Shown here piece after piece: positions 1 to 8,408 of a stretch of 64,000 bases of DNA. Source of the DNA: Alphaproteobacteria bacterium (GTDB taxonomy: Bacteria; Pseudomonadota; Alphaproteobacteria; Caulobacterales; Hyphomonadaceae); assembly GCA_018969425.1 (NCBI GenBank), contig JAGWYJ010000003.1:62001-126000 (forward strand). Direction: 5' to 3'. Within the stretch, counting starts at the first letter, position 1. Every line of letters begins with the position of its first letter. A model generated the notes under the pieces. That model saw nothing but the letters and a program-made list of their open reading frames with translations. It ran no database searches and was not told where the DNA came from. Position numbers and translations under genes: made by a program.

Positions 1-962
1 CATCTCAAGTGGAGACCTTCGCCGCAGACACGACTGCGCCGATTGACTGCTTTTATGTGTATCCAACGGTCTCTCTCGATGCGTCAGCCTACAGCGATCT
101 CAAACCGGGACCGGAAGAGCTGAACGTCGTAAAGGCGCAGCTTGCGCGCCTGGGCTCCGTATGCCGACTTTTTGCTCCCATGTACCGTCAAGTGTCCTTA
201 GGTGCATTACGAGCGCGAATGTCAGGGGGCCCGGCAGTGCCGGTTAATGGCACGCCCGCAGATCCCAATAACGATGTGGACGACGCATGGGCATGGTATC
301 TGGCTAATGAGAATAAGGGACGTGGCGTGGTCATACTTGGCCACTCTCAGGGCTCAGGCCAGATCACACGCCTCATCGCGTCCAAGATCGACAGCACGCC
401 GGTTCAGTCCCAACTCGTGTCAGCGGTTATCCTGGGTTCGACGGTCCAGAAACCGAAGACAGGCGATGTAGGAGGCACCTTTAAGTCTATTCCGACATGC
501 ACGCGCAATGATCAGTTCGGATGCGTGATCAGCTTCTCGACTTTCCGTGAGACCCTTCCGCCTTCACCAAACGCTCTGTTTGGTCGCAATGGCAAAGAGA
601 CCGAAGCCGTATGCGTAAATCCCGGATCGATTGAAACAGGCGAAACCGCAAATCCGAAAATCTATTTTTCCAACAATGGGAGAGAATGGGCGAAAGGTGT
701 CAAAGTTGAGACCCCGTTCGTCGCCTTGCCAGGTCTGGTGTCGACAGCGTGCGTTAAGTCACCCTCGCACACCTATCTGGAAATGAGGATTCGGCCGCTT
801 CCCAACGACCGTCGGTTGGCCGATCCAGGCACCGATGTGATGGCGGCTGGAAAGCCGGACCCGGCATGGGGCCTTCATCTGATCGACGCGAACATCGCGA
901 TCGGCGATCTGGTGGATGTCCTGAAACGACAGGGACAGAACTGGCGCCAGGGACGTCGCTGA
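1..962 (+). CDS. DUF3089 family alpha/beta hydrolase, 5'-truncated by window edge
   Basis: The reading frame is already open at base 3 and ends with TGA at 960-962, so the true start lies before the window; the GTG at 9 is only the first possible start inside it. The visible 318 residues carry FYVYPTVS near the N-terminus, a hallmark of DUF3089 proteins. The serine nucleophile elbow GHSQGS follows at about residue 112 of the visible part. DUF3089 members are secreted or periplasmic alpha/beta hydrolases of unknown substrate, and a signal peptide would be expected upstream but cannot be seen. The next gene, a GST, is convergent 35 bp away. Family assignment is good; substrate unknown. Confidence 0.8.
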   Translation, partial: SQVETFAADTTAPIDCFYVYPTVSLDASAYSDLKPGPEELNVVKAQLARLGSVCRLFAPMYRQVSLGALRARMSGGPAVPVNGTPADPNNDVDDAWAWYLANENKGRGVVILGHSQGSGQITRLIASKIDSTPVQSQLVSAVILGSTVQKPKTGDVGGTFKSIPTCTRNDQFGCVISFSTFRETLPPSPNALFGRNGKETEAVCVNPGSIETGETANPKIYFSNNGREWAKGVKVETPFVALPGLVSTACVKSPSHTYLEMRIRPLPNDRRLADPGTDVMAAGKPDPAWGLHLIDANIAIGDLVDVLKRQGQNWRQGRR

Positions 963-997
963 TGGTCGATGGGGGCCGACCGACACCAGTGGCAACC

Positions 998-1654
998 TCA
1001 GAACTCCATATCGAGCTCCTCAATCTCCTCAGGCTCATTCAAGGCGTCGGAAATCCATTCGCTCATCGGAGACCAGGACATGATAAGATCCGCGTAGCTT
1101 CGCGCCCAGGGCTCCAGCTCCACGCCATACGTACGGAAGCGAGTGCAAACCGGCGCATACATGGCGTCAGCGACTGTCGGTTGACGGCCGAACAGAAAGG
1201 GCCCGCCATAGAGGGACAGACATTCACGCCAGATAGTGAGCACGCGAACAATGTCTGAACGCGCTCCGGTAAAGATCCGGAAGCCGTGGTATCGCGCCCT
1301 CAAATTCATAGGGAGGGCCGAACGAAGATTGTAAAATCCCGAATGCATCTCAGCACTCACTGACCGACAATGCGCACGGGCAATGCGCTCGGTCGGCAGA
1401 AGCCCCGCATCGGGAGCGAGCTCTTCCAGATATTCAGCTATCGCCAGGGTATCCCATACGCTCGCCCCTTCGTGGTTAAGGCGCGGAACAAGGACGGTCG
1501 GGGATAACAGGAGCAGCTCAGCTCGGTTTGCGGGATCATCGACCGGCACGCTGACCACTTTTACATCCAGCCCGGCAAGCCGGCACAGAAGCCAGGCCCT
1601 GAGCGACCAGGAGGAATAGTTCCGGCTCGAAATGGTCAAAGTGGTCTCGCCCAT
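998..1654 (-). CDS. Glutathione S-transferase family protein
   Basis: 218 aa, the usual length for cytosolic GSTs. The N-terminal thioredoxin-like domain shows SSWSLRAWLL, the likely glutathione-activating Ser region, followed by the cis-proline segment (SPTVLVPRL) and the glutathione-contacting D-T-LAIAEYLEE element near residues 68-77. The rest is the helical GST_C domain. It probably conjugates or isomerises electrophilic substrates with glutathione, but the substrate cannot be read from sequence. ATG start at 1654. It stands alone on the minus strand, convergent with the DUF3089 hydrolase and divergent from phaZ. Confidence 0.85.
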   Translation of the reverse strand: MGETTLTISSRNYSSWSLRAWLLCRLAGLDVKVVSVPVDDPANRAELLLLSPTVLVPRLNHEGASVWDTLAIAEYLEELAPDAGLLPTERIARAHCRSVSAEMHSGFYNLRSALPMNLRARYHGFRIFTGARSDIVRVLTIWRECLSLYGGPFLFGRQPTVADAMYAPVCTRFRTYGVELEPWARSYADLIMSWSPMSEWISDALNEPEEIEELDMEF

Positions 1655-1782
1655 CCGTTACCCCTTTTCAGGACGTTAATTTTGGTGTGCTATCCTATGC
1701 TGCACCGCAACAAGGCGGAACGGATTTCCGGTTTTAAGAAGGCCGCATATCCCTCCCGCCTGGAAAATGAGCGCGCCAAGAC

Positions 1783-2988
1783 ATGTGGTATCACCTTTAT
1801 GAGGCGCAACTTCAGGCGTCAGCGCCATTCAGAGCCGCTGCGATGGGGATGAAGAACGTTCTTGCGCGATCGAATGGAACCACGCTGGAGCGCCAGATCA
1901 TGGCGACGCTCGAGATGGCTGGAAGGGCAAGACTGACACACAGAAGACCCCCGTTTGAGATCCGCTCGGTCGAAGTTGGCGACACGGTCGCAAATATAAC
2001 CGAAGAAGTAGCGCTGCATCTGCCCTTCGGGGATCTTCTGCATTTCAAAAAAGACATTGAAGCGGTGCAACCGCGGGTTCTCGTGGTGGCGCCCCTGTCG
2101 GGTCACTTCGCAACTCTTTTGAGAGGAACCGTACGAACCCTGCTTCAGGATCATGATGTCTACATTACCGACTGGCTCAACGCGCGCGACGTAGCGCTCC
2201 GGCACGGGCGCTTCGGCTTTGAAGACTACGTCGATTATCTCATACGTTTTCTAGAACATCTCGGCCCCGGCGCTCACCTGGTGGCAGTGTGTCAGCCCTG
2301 TGTCCAGGCCCTCGCCGCAACCGCGATAATGGCCGCCGACAATCATCCGTGCGAGCCCAAAAGCCTCACGCTGATGGCTGGCCCCATCGACTGCCGCATA
2401 AACCCAACGACAGTGAACGACCTCGCCACGAACAATCCGATCGATTGGTTCAAAACCAACCTAATCTCCACTGTTCCCTTCCCTCATCCTGGATGGGGTC
2501 GAAGAGTATATCCGGGGTTCATTCAGCTCACAGCCTTCATGTCAATGAACCCTCAACGTCACCTCGACCAGCATCAGAGCCTTTTCTCTCACCTGATGTC
2601 GGGGGCGTCGGAAGAGGCGGAGACAATCAAGACCTTTTATGACGAGTACTTCGCCGTCCTCGACCTCACCGAAGAATTCTACCTGGAAACCGTCGAATGG
2701 GTGTTCCAGGACATGCGACTTCCAACGGGTCAACTGCTCCATCGGGGCGACAGGGTTGATCCATCCGCCATTCGTCGGACCGCCATGCTGACGATTGAGG
2801 GTGAGAACGACGATATCTGCTCAGTGGGACAAACCTCAGCAGCGCACGAACTCGCATCTCGCCTGCCGCCTCACCTGCGCCATCATCATCTTCAGGCGGG
2901 AGTAGGACACTACGGCGTCTTCAATGGACGAAAGTGGGAAAGTCAGATTTATCCCAGGGTGAAAAGCGTGATCCTATCAATGGAATGA
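1783..2988 (+). CDS. phaZ: Intracellular polyhydroxyalkanoate depolymerase
   Basis: 401 aa, typical of the intracellular short-chain PHA depolymerase family (PhaZ1 type) that mobilises stored polyhydroxybutyrate granules in the cytoplasm. These enzymes use a cysteine instead of serine in the nucleophile elbow; here it is VCQPC around residue 170, with VVAPLSGHFATLLRGT upstream as the oxyanion-hole region. The C-terminal GVGHYGVFNGRKW supplies the catalytic His. No signal peptide, as expected. The ATG at 1783 begins MWYHLYE, the common start of this family. A hairpin overlaps its stop codon. It implies that the host stores PHB. Confidence 0.93.
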   Translation: MWYHLYEAQLQASAPFRAAAMGMKNVLARSNGTTLERQIMATLEMAGRARLTHRRPPFEIRSVEVGDTVANITEEVALHLPFGDLLHFKKDIEAVQPRVLVVAPLSGHFATLLRGTVRTLLQDHDVYITDWLNARDVALRHGRFGFEDYVDYLIRFLEHLGPGAHLVAVCQPCVQALAATAIMAADNHPCEPKSLTLMAGPIDCRINPTTVNDLATNNPIDWFKTNLISTVPFPHPGWGRRVYPGFIQLTAFMSMNPQRHLDQHQSLFSHLMSGASEEAETIKTFYDEYFAVLDLTEEFYLETVEWVFQDMRLPTGQLLHRGDRVDPSAIRRTAMLTIEGENDDICSVGQTSAAHELASRLPPHLRHHHLQAGVGHYGVFNGRKWESQIYPRVKSVILSME

Positions 2989-3008
2989 CCGGTAACGCCA
3001 ACCGGTCA
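2986..3008. terminator. Terminator-like hairpin overlapping the phaZ stop codon
   Basis: A perfect 8-bp inverted repeat, TGACCGGT (2986-2993) and ACCGGTCA (3001-3008), with a 7-nt loop. The left arm begins with the TGA stop of phaZ. It lies between phaZ and the convergent DUF3833 lipoprotein gene and could end transcription from both sides. There is no T-tract on either strand, so intrinsic termination is uncertain. Confidence 0.4.
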
Positions 3009-3036
3009 ACACTCAGGATCAACATGGCTCAGCGAC

Positions 3037-3567
3037 CTACGGCTTTCGAATCTGAAGCTCGACGCGAGCGATACGAACACCCCACTTCCCGACAGAAGCC
3101 CTGTTGAGCACGACACCGTCAGCCGTCTTGACCATCACATCCTGGAAGTGAACCTGCATGCCGGGCTCGCCCTTTTCGTTTGGCAACCGGACATCATAGG
3201 ACAGACGAAAGGCAGGCCCGTCCTGCCAGCCCTTCGCCTCACCGACGACATCTTCACGAACCCCCGAATAACGCCCATCTCCCTTTAGGGTAAGAACCCA
3301 GGTTTTCTGATCTTTCTCGCCGTCATCATACTCAAACCGCTCCTTGAGGGTGAAAGTGTCGCCGGCGAGCTCCCCGTCAAGATAGGCCGTGAAGCCCCTC
3401 TTCAGCCCGTTAATCGCCGAAAACTCACCTCGCGCAACTGTCGACCCCGCGAGGTCCCGTTCTATGACAAAGGCTGAGGGCCCGGTTTCCTGAGGCAAAG
3501 GGGGAGCGCCCGCGCATGCCGTCAGGAGGATGGGAACGGCGACCGCGAGCTTCATTCGAATAGACAT
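3037..3567 (-). CDS. DUF3833 domain lipoprotein
   Basis: 176 aa. A short signal peptide ends in a lipobox, ILLTAC, with Cys at residue 18, so the protein is probably lipid-anchored. The body matches the DUF3833 pattern: a G-x-F-x-x-I-x-G-L-x-R element, then DTFTLKERFEYDDGEKD and a tryptophan two residues on. The family is an all-beta domain often found in envelope stress or lipid-related loci; function unknown. ATG start at 3567. The TrhA-like gene lies upstream on the same strand about 80 bp away, so co-transcription is possible. Confidence 0.78.
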   Translation of the reverse strand: MSIRMKLAVAVPILLTACAGAPPLPQETGPSAFVIERDLAGSTVARGEFSAINGLKRGFTAYLDGELAGDTFTLKERFEYDDGEKDQKTWVLTLKGDGRYSGVREDVVGEAKGWQDGPAFRLSYDVRLPNEKGEPGMQVHFQDVMVKTADGVVLNRASVGKWGVRIARVELQIRKP

Positions 3568-3646
3568 TCAGGGCTCCCCGACAGGACGACCGATCTGTTA
3601 CGACTCATACCGGCATTTGGACCTCATCTCCCGACGGTCCGAGCTT

Positions 3647-4309
3647 TCAGGCTGAGACGACATCAATGAAGATCGCCGAAAAGTGGCAGGCGGAGCCAGC
3701 GACCACAAAACCGTGCCAAATCGCCGAGTTAAATGGCAAACGCTTAAAGACATGAAACGCCACCCCGACGGTGTACAGAACGCCGCCCGCCGCAAGGAAA
3801 AAGACCCCCTCCGGCGACATCTCCCTCACGAGCCGGTCGAGGACGACGACAACAGCCCATCCCAATAATAGATACAGCCCAATGTAGACCCTGGGCGCAT
3901 TCCATCTGGCGATCAGATTGAGCGCCACCCCAAGAAACGCTACAGCCCAGACAGCCGCAAGCACCACCCACGCAATAGGCTCATGAACGGAAGACAACAT
4001 GAACGGCGTATACGATCCCGCGATCATGACAAAGATCGCCGCCAGATCGAGGCGTTGAAAAAGATGGGCGATCGCCGGATTACGATTGGCGTTGTAAAGA
4101 GTTGAGCAGAAGAGCATCGACATAAGACCGACGGAATATATCGCAAGGCCGACAGCGATGCGGGGCGACTCGACCGATGACACATTGGCGAGCAGGAGGG
4201 CGCAACCAACCGCCCCGAGAACCAGTCCGATCCCGTGAACGATCAGGTCCGCCAGCCACTCCCTTCGATGAAGCTGAGGATACCATTCCCCTTTGCATGG
4301 CGCACTCAT
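3647..4309 (-). CDS. trhA: Hemolysin III / TrhA (PAQR-type) membrane protein
   Basis: 220 aa with seven hydrophobic segments. It carries the family signatures: HGIGLVLGAVG in TM1, LFQRLDLAAIFVMIAGSYTPF in the middle, and WHGFVVAGSACHFSAIF at the C-terminus. The His and Asp residues in these motifs form the putative zinc site of the PAQR superfamily. TrhA proteins of this family have been linked to membrane-energy or lipid homeostasis rather than haemolysis. The start at 4309 places the polar N-terminus immediately before TM1. Confidence 0.88.
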   Translation of the reverse strand: MSAPCKGEWYPQLHRREWLADLIVHGIGLVLGAVGCALLLANVSSVESPRIAVGLAIYSVGLMSMLFCSTLYNANRNPAIAHLFQRLDLAAIFVMIAGSYTPFMLSSVHEPIAWVVLAAVWAVAFLGVALNLIARWNAPRVYIGLYLLLGWAVVVVLDRLVREMSPEGVFFLAAGGVLYTVGVAFHVFKRLPFNSAIWHGFVVAGSACHFSAIFIDVVSA

Positions 4310-4631
4310 TCGTCCCGCTCCTATCCTGTCGTCACTGCGCCGCTTTTGGAGGATCGATCCGCATCAGACCCGCACCCTCATCGCCGACAGGCAAGGCGGA
4401 TGCATGGAAGCATTGCGACGAAACAAAGACCGGACCAAAGGCTCGACGCCCCCGAACGGAACTCAACAGCCCGACCCGACGTCTACACAGTAGACGCCTC
4501 ATACGCATTGAGCACGATCAGGCCGTCGCCTTGAACATAGCGACTTGATGCAGTCCGCACTCTGACGATATCCTCTTTTGCCTGCCGGGCGTATCGCCTC
4601 GGCTATTTGTCAGTCGGACCCCATCCATCCC
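4310..4631. other. Intergenic region between divergent trhA and leuD
   Basis: 322 bp without a convincing gene; the frames open here have no family signature. It must hold the promoters of both divergent genes. A short perfect palindrome, CGTCTAC-ACA-GTAGACG at 4480-4496, is the only clear symmetric element and could be an operator. I could not find a leucine-rich leader peptide or an attenuator hairpin with a T-tract, which would have suggested leu attenuation. Confidence 0.5.
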
Positions 4632-5246
4632 ATGAAGCCTTTCACTCGCCTGACAGGAACCGCCGCTCCTCTTCCGATCGCCAATGTCGACACGGACATG
4701 ATTATTCCCAAACAGTTCCTGAAAACCGTCTCGCGCGAGGGATTGGCCCGGGGTCTATTCTACGAACTCAAGACACGTCCCGATGGAACCGCCGACCCCG
4801 AATTCGTTCTAAACCGGCCCGCCTACAGCGCTGCATCAATACTTATCGCCAAAGAAAATTTCGGTTGCGGCTCCTCGCGTGAGCACGCGCCCTGGGCGCT
4901 TCTCGACCAGGGCCTTTCTTGCGTGATTGCTCCATCATTCGCCGACATATTCTACAACAACTGCTTCAAGAACGGGCTCCTGCCGATTGTCTTGCCCAGG
5001 GACATCGTCGACGATCTCCTTATGAAGGCTGGGGGGCCCAATCACGTCTTCACAATTGACCTGGACGCTCAGACCGTAACAGGACCCGACGGTGTCACCC
5101 ACAGCTTCGACATCGATCCGGGACGCAAGGCCGGGCTTCTGGCCGGACTTGACGACATCGGGGAAAGTCTAGCGCACACATCCAGCATTGAGGCGTTCGA
5201 ACGTCGCCGCATGATGGAAACCCCGTGGCTTCAATCATCCCAGTAA
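4632..5246 (+). CDS. leuD: 3-isopropylmalate dehydratase small subunit
   Basis: 204 aa from the ATG at 4632 (MKPFTRLTG), which gives normal family length; an upstream in-frame ATG at 4578 would add 18 unrelated residues. LeuD pairs with LeuC to isomerise 2-isopropylmalate to 3-isopropylmalate in leucine synthesis. Diagnostic motifs are [13 protein letters not shown] near residues 17-29 and [14 protein letters not shown] in the swivelling domain. The large subunit leuC is not adjacent and is not in the window. leuB follows after one intervening lipoprotein gene on the same strand. Confidence 0.95.
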   Translation: MKPFTRLTGTAAPLPIANVDTDMIIPKQFLKTVSREGLARGLFYELKTRPDGTADPEFVLNRPAYSAASILIAKENFGCGSSREHAPWALLDQGLSCVIAPSFADIFYNNCFKNGLLPIVLPRDIVDDLLMKAGGPNHVFTIDLDAQTVTGPDGVTHSFDIDPGRKAGLLAGLDDIGESLAHTSSIEAFERRRMMETPWLQSSQ

Positions 5247-5288
5247 ACCAGCAATCGCATCGCTTGAGCCTCTGGAGACCGAGACATC

Positions 5289-5966
5289 ATGGCGAACGGT
5301 ATAGGGACCGAGCCCGCAAGAGCCGACAGTACGCGAAGACTCTCAGGTTTTATCGGACTGTGTCTCCTGCTTCTTGCGTGCTCGCAACCGTCCGACCCGG
5401 TTAAAAACGTCATGACCGAAACTGACGAAGATCTGTCGCTGGCATCCGATGCTGGCGACGTTGACGCCAAGCTGGAACTCGAAAGAAGACGGCAGGCTCA
5501 CATCCTCGCGGAAACAGAGAAGCGCGCTGCAGAAAAAACCGCATTCCAGGCGGCTGTCGCTTCTGGGGACGATCGCCGGATCTATGATCTCGCAGACAGC
5601 GGAAATCCCTACGCTCTGTTTTTTCGTGCTGAAGAGCGCCTCGCCTCTGACGATCCATACCTACAGGAGGAGGGACGTCACGACGCGGAAGCGGCTGCAT
5701 CGGCGGGCAGCCCCGATGCTCAGCTCTGGGTGGGATATCGCATGTCGCAGGGGATTGAGGGGTATGCTTGGAAGCCGAATTCAGGATTGCGGATGGTGGA
5801 GAAGGCGGCAAACCAGGGACACCCTCAAGCGATGTACGTCCTGGGCCAGATCTACGAGCAAAGCGCCCCCATGCAGGACCTCGCGCTGGCCCGGGAATGG
5901 TATGCACGCGCCGCACAGGCTGGAGTAGCTGAGGCAAAAGAGGCACTTGCAGGAATGAACATGTGA
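5289..5966 (+). CDS. Sel1-repeat (TPR-like) lipoprotein between leuD and leuB
   Basis: 225 aa. The N-terminus has a hydrophobic stretch ending in LLLLACSQ, a lipobox with Cys at about residue 31. A charged helical segment rich in E, K and R follows. The C-terminal half contains Sel1-like repeats, for example SGLRMVEKAANQGHPQAMY and ALAREWYARAAQAG, which form short alpha-alpha hairpins used for protein binding. It has no evident role in leucine synthesis but lies in the leu gene order 42 bp after leuD. Likely an envelope-associated scaffold; function unknown. Confidence 0.72.
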   Translation: MANGIGTEPARADSTRRLSGFIGLCLLLLACSQPSDPVKNVMTETDEDLSLASDAGDVDAKLELERRRQAHILAETEKRAAEKTAFQAAVASGDDRRIYDLADSGNPYALFFRAEERLASDDPYLQEEGRHDAEAAASAGSPDAQLWVGYRMSQGIEGYAWKPNSGLRMVEKAANQGHPQAMYVLGQIYEQSAPMQDLALAREWYARAAQAGVAEAKEALAGMNM

Positions 5967-6051
5967 AGCCATCAGGGGGACCAACCCCATCCGACAGGAC
6001 TTCATCTCGTCAGGATGTTCAAGTCATTCAGTCCCCTGGAGTTCAAGGACC

Positions 6052-7140
6052 ATGCCGCGGCCCGATCATTCCCAGACCCTCCTTCTCCTGCCTGGTGACG
6101 GCATAGGCCCCGAAGTGATCGAGCAGGCCCGTCGGATCGCAGAAGCGGTCGCACCCGACCTGAGAATCGAAGAAGGATTGATTGGCGGGGTCAGCTTTGA
6201 TCATCACGGCGCCCCCCTGACAACAGAGACGCTGGAGCGCGCGAAAGGCGCCGACGCCATTCTCATGGGTGCGGTCGGGGGCCCTCAATGGGACAAGGCG
6301 CCAAGGGATAAGCGTCCGGAGGCGGGCCTACTCGCGCTTCGAAAGGGCCTCGACGTCTATGCCAATCTGAGGCCCGCCTTCTGTTTTCCCGCACTTGCCT
6401 CATCGTCGGCCCTCAAGACTGAGCTGGTCGAGGGACTTGATATCCTCATCGTACGGGAACTGACCTCGGGGGTGTATTTCGGCCAGCCGCGAGGCATCGA
6501 ACGCCTTCCGGACGGACAACGAAGAGGCTTCGACACCCAGAGCTACACCTCCGACGAAATTCGTCGGGTCGCGCGCGTGGCCTTCGAGCTGGCGCGGGGC
6601 CGAAAGGGTAAGGGCGCGAAGTTCGGAGGTGTCCTGTCATGCGAAAAAGCCAATGTCATGGAATCCGGAGTTCTCTGGCGAGAAGAGGTCACCAGCCTTC
6701 ACGGGGAAAGCTTTAGCGATGTGCCTCTGGCCCACATGTACGCTGACGCCTGCGCCATGCATCTTGTGAAAGCTCCCAAAGACATGAATGTCATCCTCGC
6801 GGACAACCTCTTCGGAGATATCCTCTCGGATGAAGCCTCGATGCTGACAGGATCTATCGGCATGCTGCCCTCGGCGGCACTGGGCGATCCAGGGGTTCCA
6901 GGGCTATATGAGCCGGTCCACGGATCGGCGCCTGACATCGCCGGCCAGGGAATCGCCAATCCCTGCGCAGCCATTCTATCGCTCGAAATGGCCATGCGCT
7001 GGAGCCTTGGACGCACAGATGCGGCCGACCGAATTTGGCGAGCGGTCGACCGGGCGCTCGAAGACGGATATCGAACGCGAGATCTCGGTGGCGTTCACTC
7101 GACCCATGAAATGGGCGCCGCTGTCCTTGATCGCCTTTAG
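6052..7140 (+). CDS. leuB: 3-isopropylmalate dehydrogenase
   Basis: 362 aa, full length. It oxidatively decarboxylates 3-isopropylmalate with NAD+ in the last dedicated step before transamination to leucine. Motifs in order: LLPGDGIGPEV at the N-terminus, AVGGPQWD, GLDVYANLRP, the arginine-containing VRELTSGVYFGQPRG, the catalytic lysine in CEKANVMESGVLWR, and the metal/NAD segment LADNLFGDILSDEASML followed by GSAPDIAGQGIANP. All expected catalytic residues are present. ATG at 6052. Followed 181 bp later by an aspartate-semialdehyde dehydrogenase homologue on the same strand. Confidence 0.96.
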   Translation: MPRPDHSQTLLLLPGDGIGPEVIEQARRIAEAVAPDLRIEEGLIGGVSFDHHGAPLTTETLERAKGADAILMGAVGGPQWDKAPRDKRPEAGLLALRKGLDVYANLRPAFCFPALASSSALKTELVEGLDILIVRELTSGVYFGQPRGIERLPDGQRRGFDTQSYTSDEIRRVARVAFELARGRKGKGAKFGGVLSCEKANVMESGVLWREEVTSLHGESFSDVPLAHMYADACAMHLVKAPKDMNVILADNLFGDILSDEASMLTGSIGMLPSAALGDPGVPGLYEPVHGSAPDIAGQGIANPCAAILSLEMAMRWSLGRTDAADRIWRAVDRALEDGYRTRDLGGVHSTHEMGAAVLDRL

Positions 7141-7321
7141 CCTGTCCAAAACAGTCCGCTATAAGTGCGAACGCTGATCAGACCTTCCAAATTGCGGCAG
7201 GTCAGAGAGAAGCGTATAGCCGTCAGCGTCTGTGGTCGCTCTCAGAGCGAAGAGACATGAAGTCCTCAGCCCCGGGGCGAGGATGAGAACGCGCCGGAGC
7301 GATGGCGAACAGGAGTCACGA

Positions 7322-8350
7322 ATGATTCGAATAGCTGTGCTGGGCGCCACAGGAACGATCGGACGCGAGATACTGACCGTTCTTGAAGAGCGGGATTTCC
7401 CCGCGAACGACGTCCTCGCAGTGGCGACACGACAGTCGATCGGCAAAGACGTCAGCTTTGGCGATCGAAATCTCAAGACCCGGGATGCGGACACTGTAAA
7501 CTGGTCGGAAGTCGATCTTTGCATCGTTGCTGCCGGATCAAAGGCCGCGCGCCAATGGGCGCCCCGCATAGCGGGTACGGGATGCGTTGTTATCGATACC
7601 TCGTCGGCCTTTCGAATGGAATCTGACATTCCGCTTGTCGTGCCGGAAGTGAACGCGGCGATGCTGAACGGATATGGACTTAGAAACATCATCTCCAGCC
7701 CCGGCGGAGCAACATCCCAGCTCGTCGTAGCGCTCAAGCCCCTGAATGAAGCCGTAGGTGTCAAACGCGCTGTGGTGGCGACATATCAGTCCACATCCGG
7801 CGCCGGACGCGAGGGGATGGATGAGCTTTGGACACAAACCAAGGGCGTCTATGTCAATCAGGGGGTTGAACCGCGCGTCTTCACCAAGCAGATCGCGTTC
7901 AACGTAATTCCTCATGTCGACGAGTTCATGGACGACGGGTCGACTCGCGAGGAGTGGAGGCTCCGCGTCGAAACCCAGAAGATACTCGGCTCTGCCGTGC
8001 AGGTCGCAGCGACTTGCGTCAGGGTTCCGGTATTCGTCGGACATTCTGAGGCCGTTCACCTTGAGCTTGGCCGGCCATTATCGGCCTCCGACGCACGCGC
8101 CCTCCTAAGGGAGGCTCCAGGCGTCATGGTTGTCGATAAGCGCGAAGACGAAGGTTATATGACCCCGGTCGAATGTGTCGGCGAATGGGCTGTATATGTT
8201 TCCAGAATTCGAAACGACCCATCAGTGGAGAACGGGCTGTCGCTCTGGATCGTCTCAGACAATCTCCGCAAAGGAGCTGCGCTGAACGCCGTACAGATCG
8301 CCGAAGGTCTCCTGAACCGAGGCGCCTTTAAAGGAAGGCGCCTGAAGTGA
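7322..8350 (+). CDS. Aspartate-semialdehyde dehydrogenase homologue lacking the catalytic cysteine
   Basis: 342 aa from ATG 7322, preceded by AGGAG; the frame is open 90 bp further up but that extension lacks family similarity. It has the full Asd signature: LGATGTIGREIL Rossmann motif, VVPEVN, YQSTSGAGREGMDEL, QIAFNVIPHVDEFM, CVRVPVFVGHSEAV (substrate Arg and His) and VSDNLRKGAALNAVQIAE. In canonical enzymes the motif NPNCST carries the nucleophilic Cys that forms the thioacyl intermediate. Here the aligned stretch is SPGGAT, residues 126-131, so that position is Gly129 (codon GGA, 7706-7708). The usual reaction should therefore be blocked. It may be a non-catalytic paralogue, comparable to E. 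coli USG-1. I withhold the symbol asd for that reason. Confidence 0.88.
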   Translation: MIRIAVLGATGTIGREILTVLEERDFPANDVLAVATRQSIGKDVSFGDRNLKTRDADTVNWSEVDLCIVAAGSKAARQWAPRIAGTGCVVIDTSSAFRMESDIPLVVPEVNAAMLNGYGLRNIISSPGGATSQLVVALKPLNEAVGVKRAVVATYQSTSGAGREGMDELWTQTKGVYVNQGVEPRVFTKQIAFNVIPHVDEFMDDGSTREEWRLRVETQKILGSAVQVAATCVRVPVFVGHSEAVHLELGRPLSASDARALLREAPGVMVVDKREDEGYMTPVECVGEWAVYVSRIRNDPSVENGLSLWIVSDNLRKGAALNAVQIAEGLLNRGAFKGRRLK

Positions 8351-8408
8351 GGCGGAAGCCTGAGCGAAGTCCCCGCCGGCAACTGCGGTTCATGGTGGAG
8401 AATGAGTC

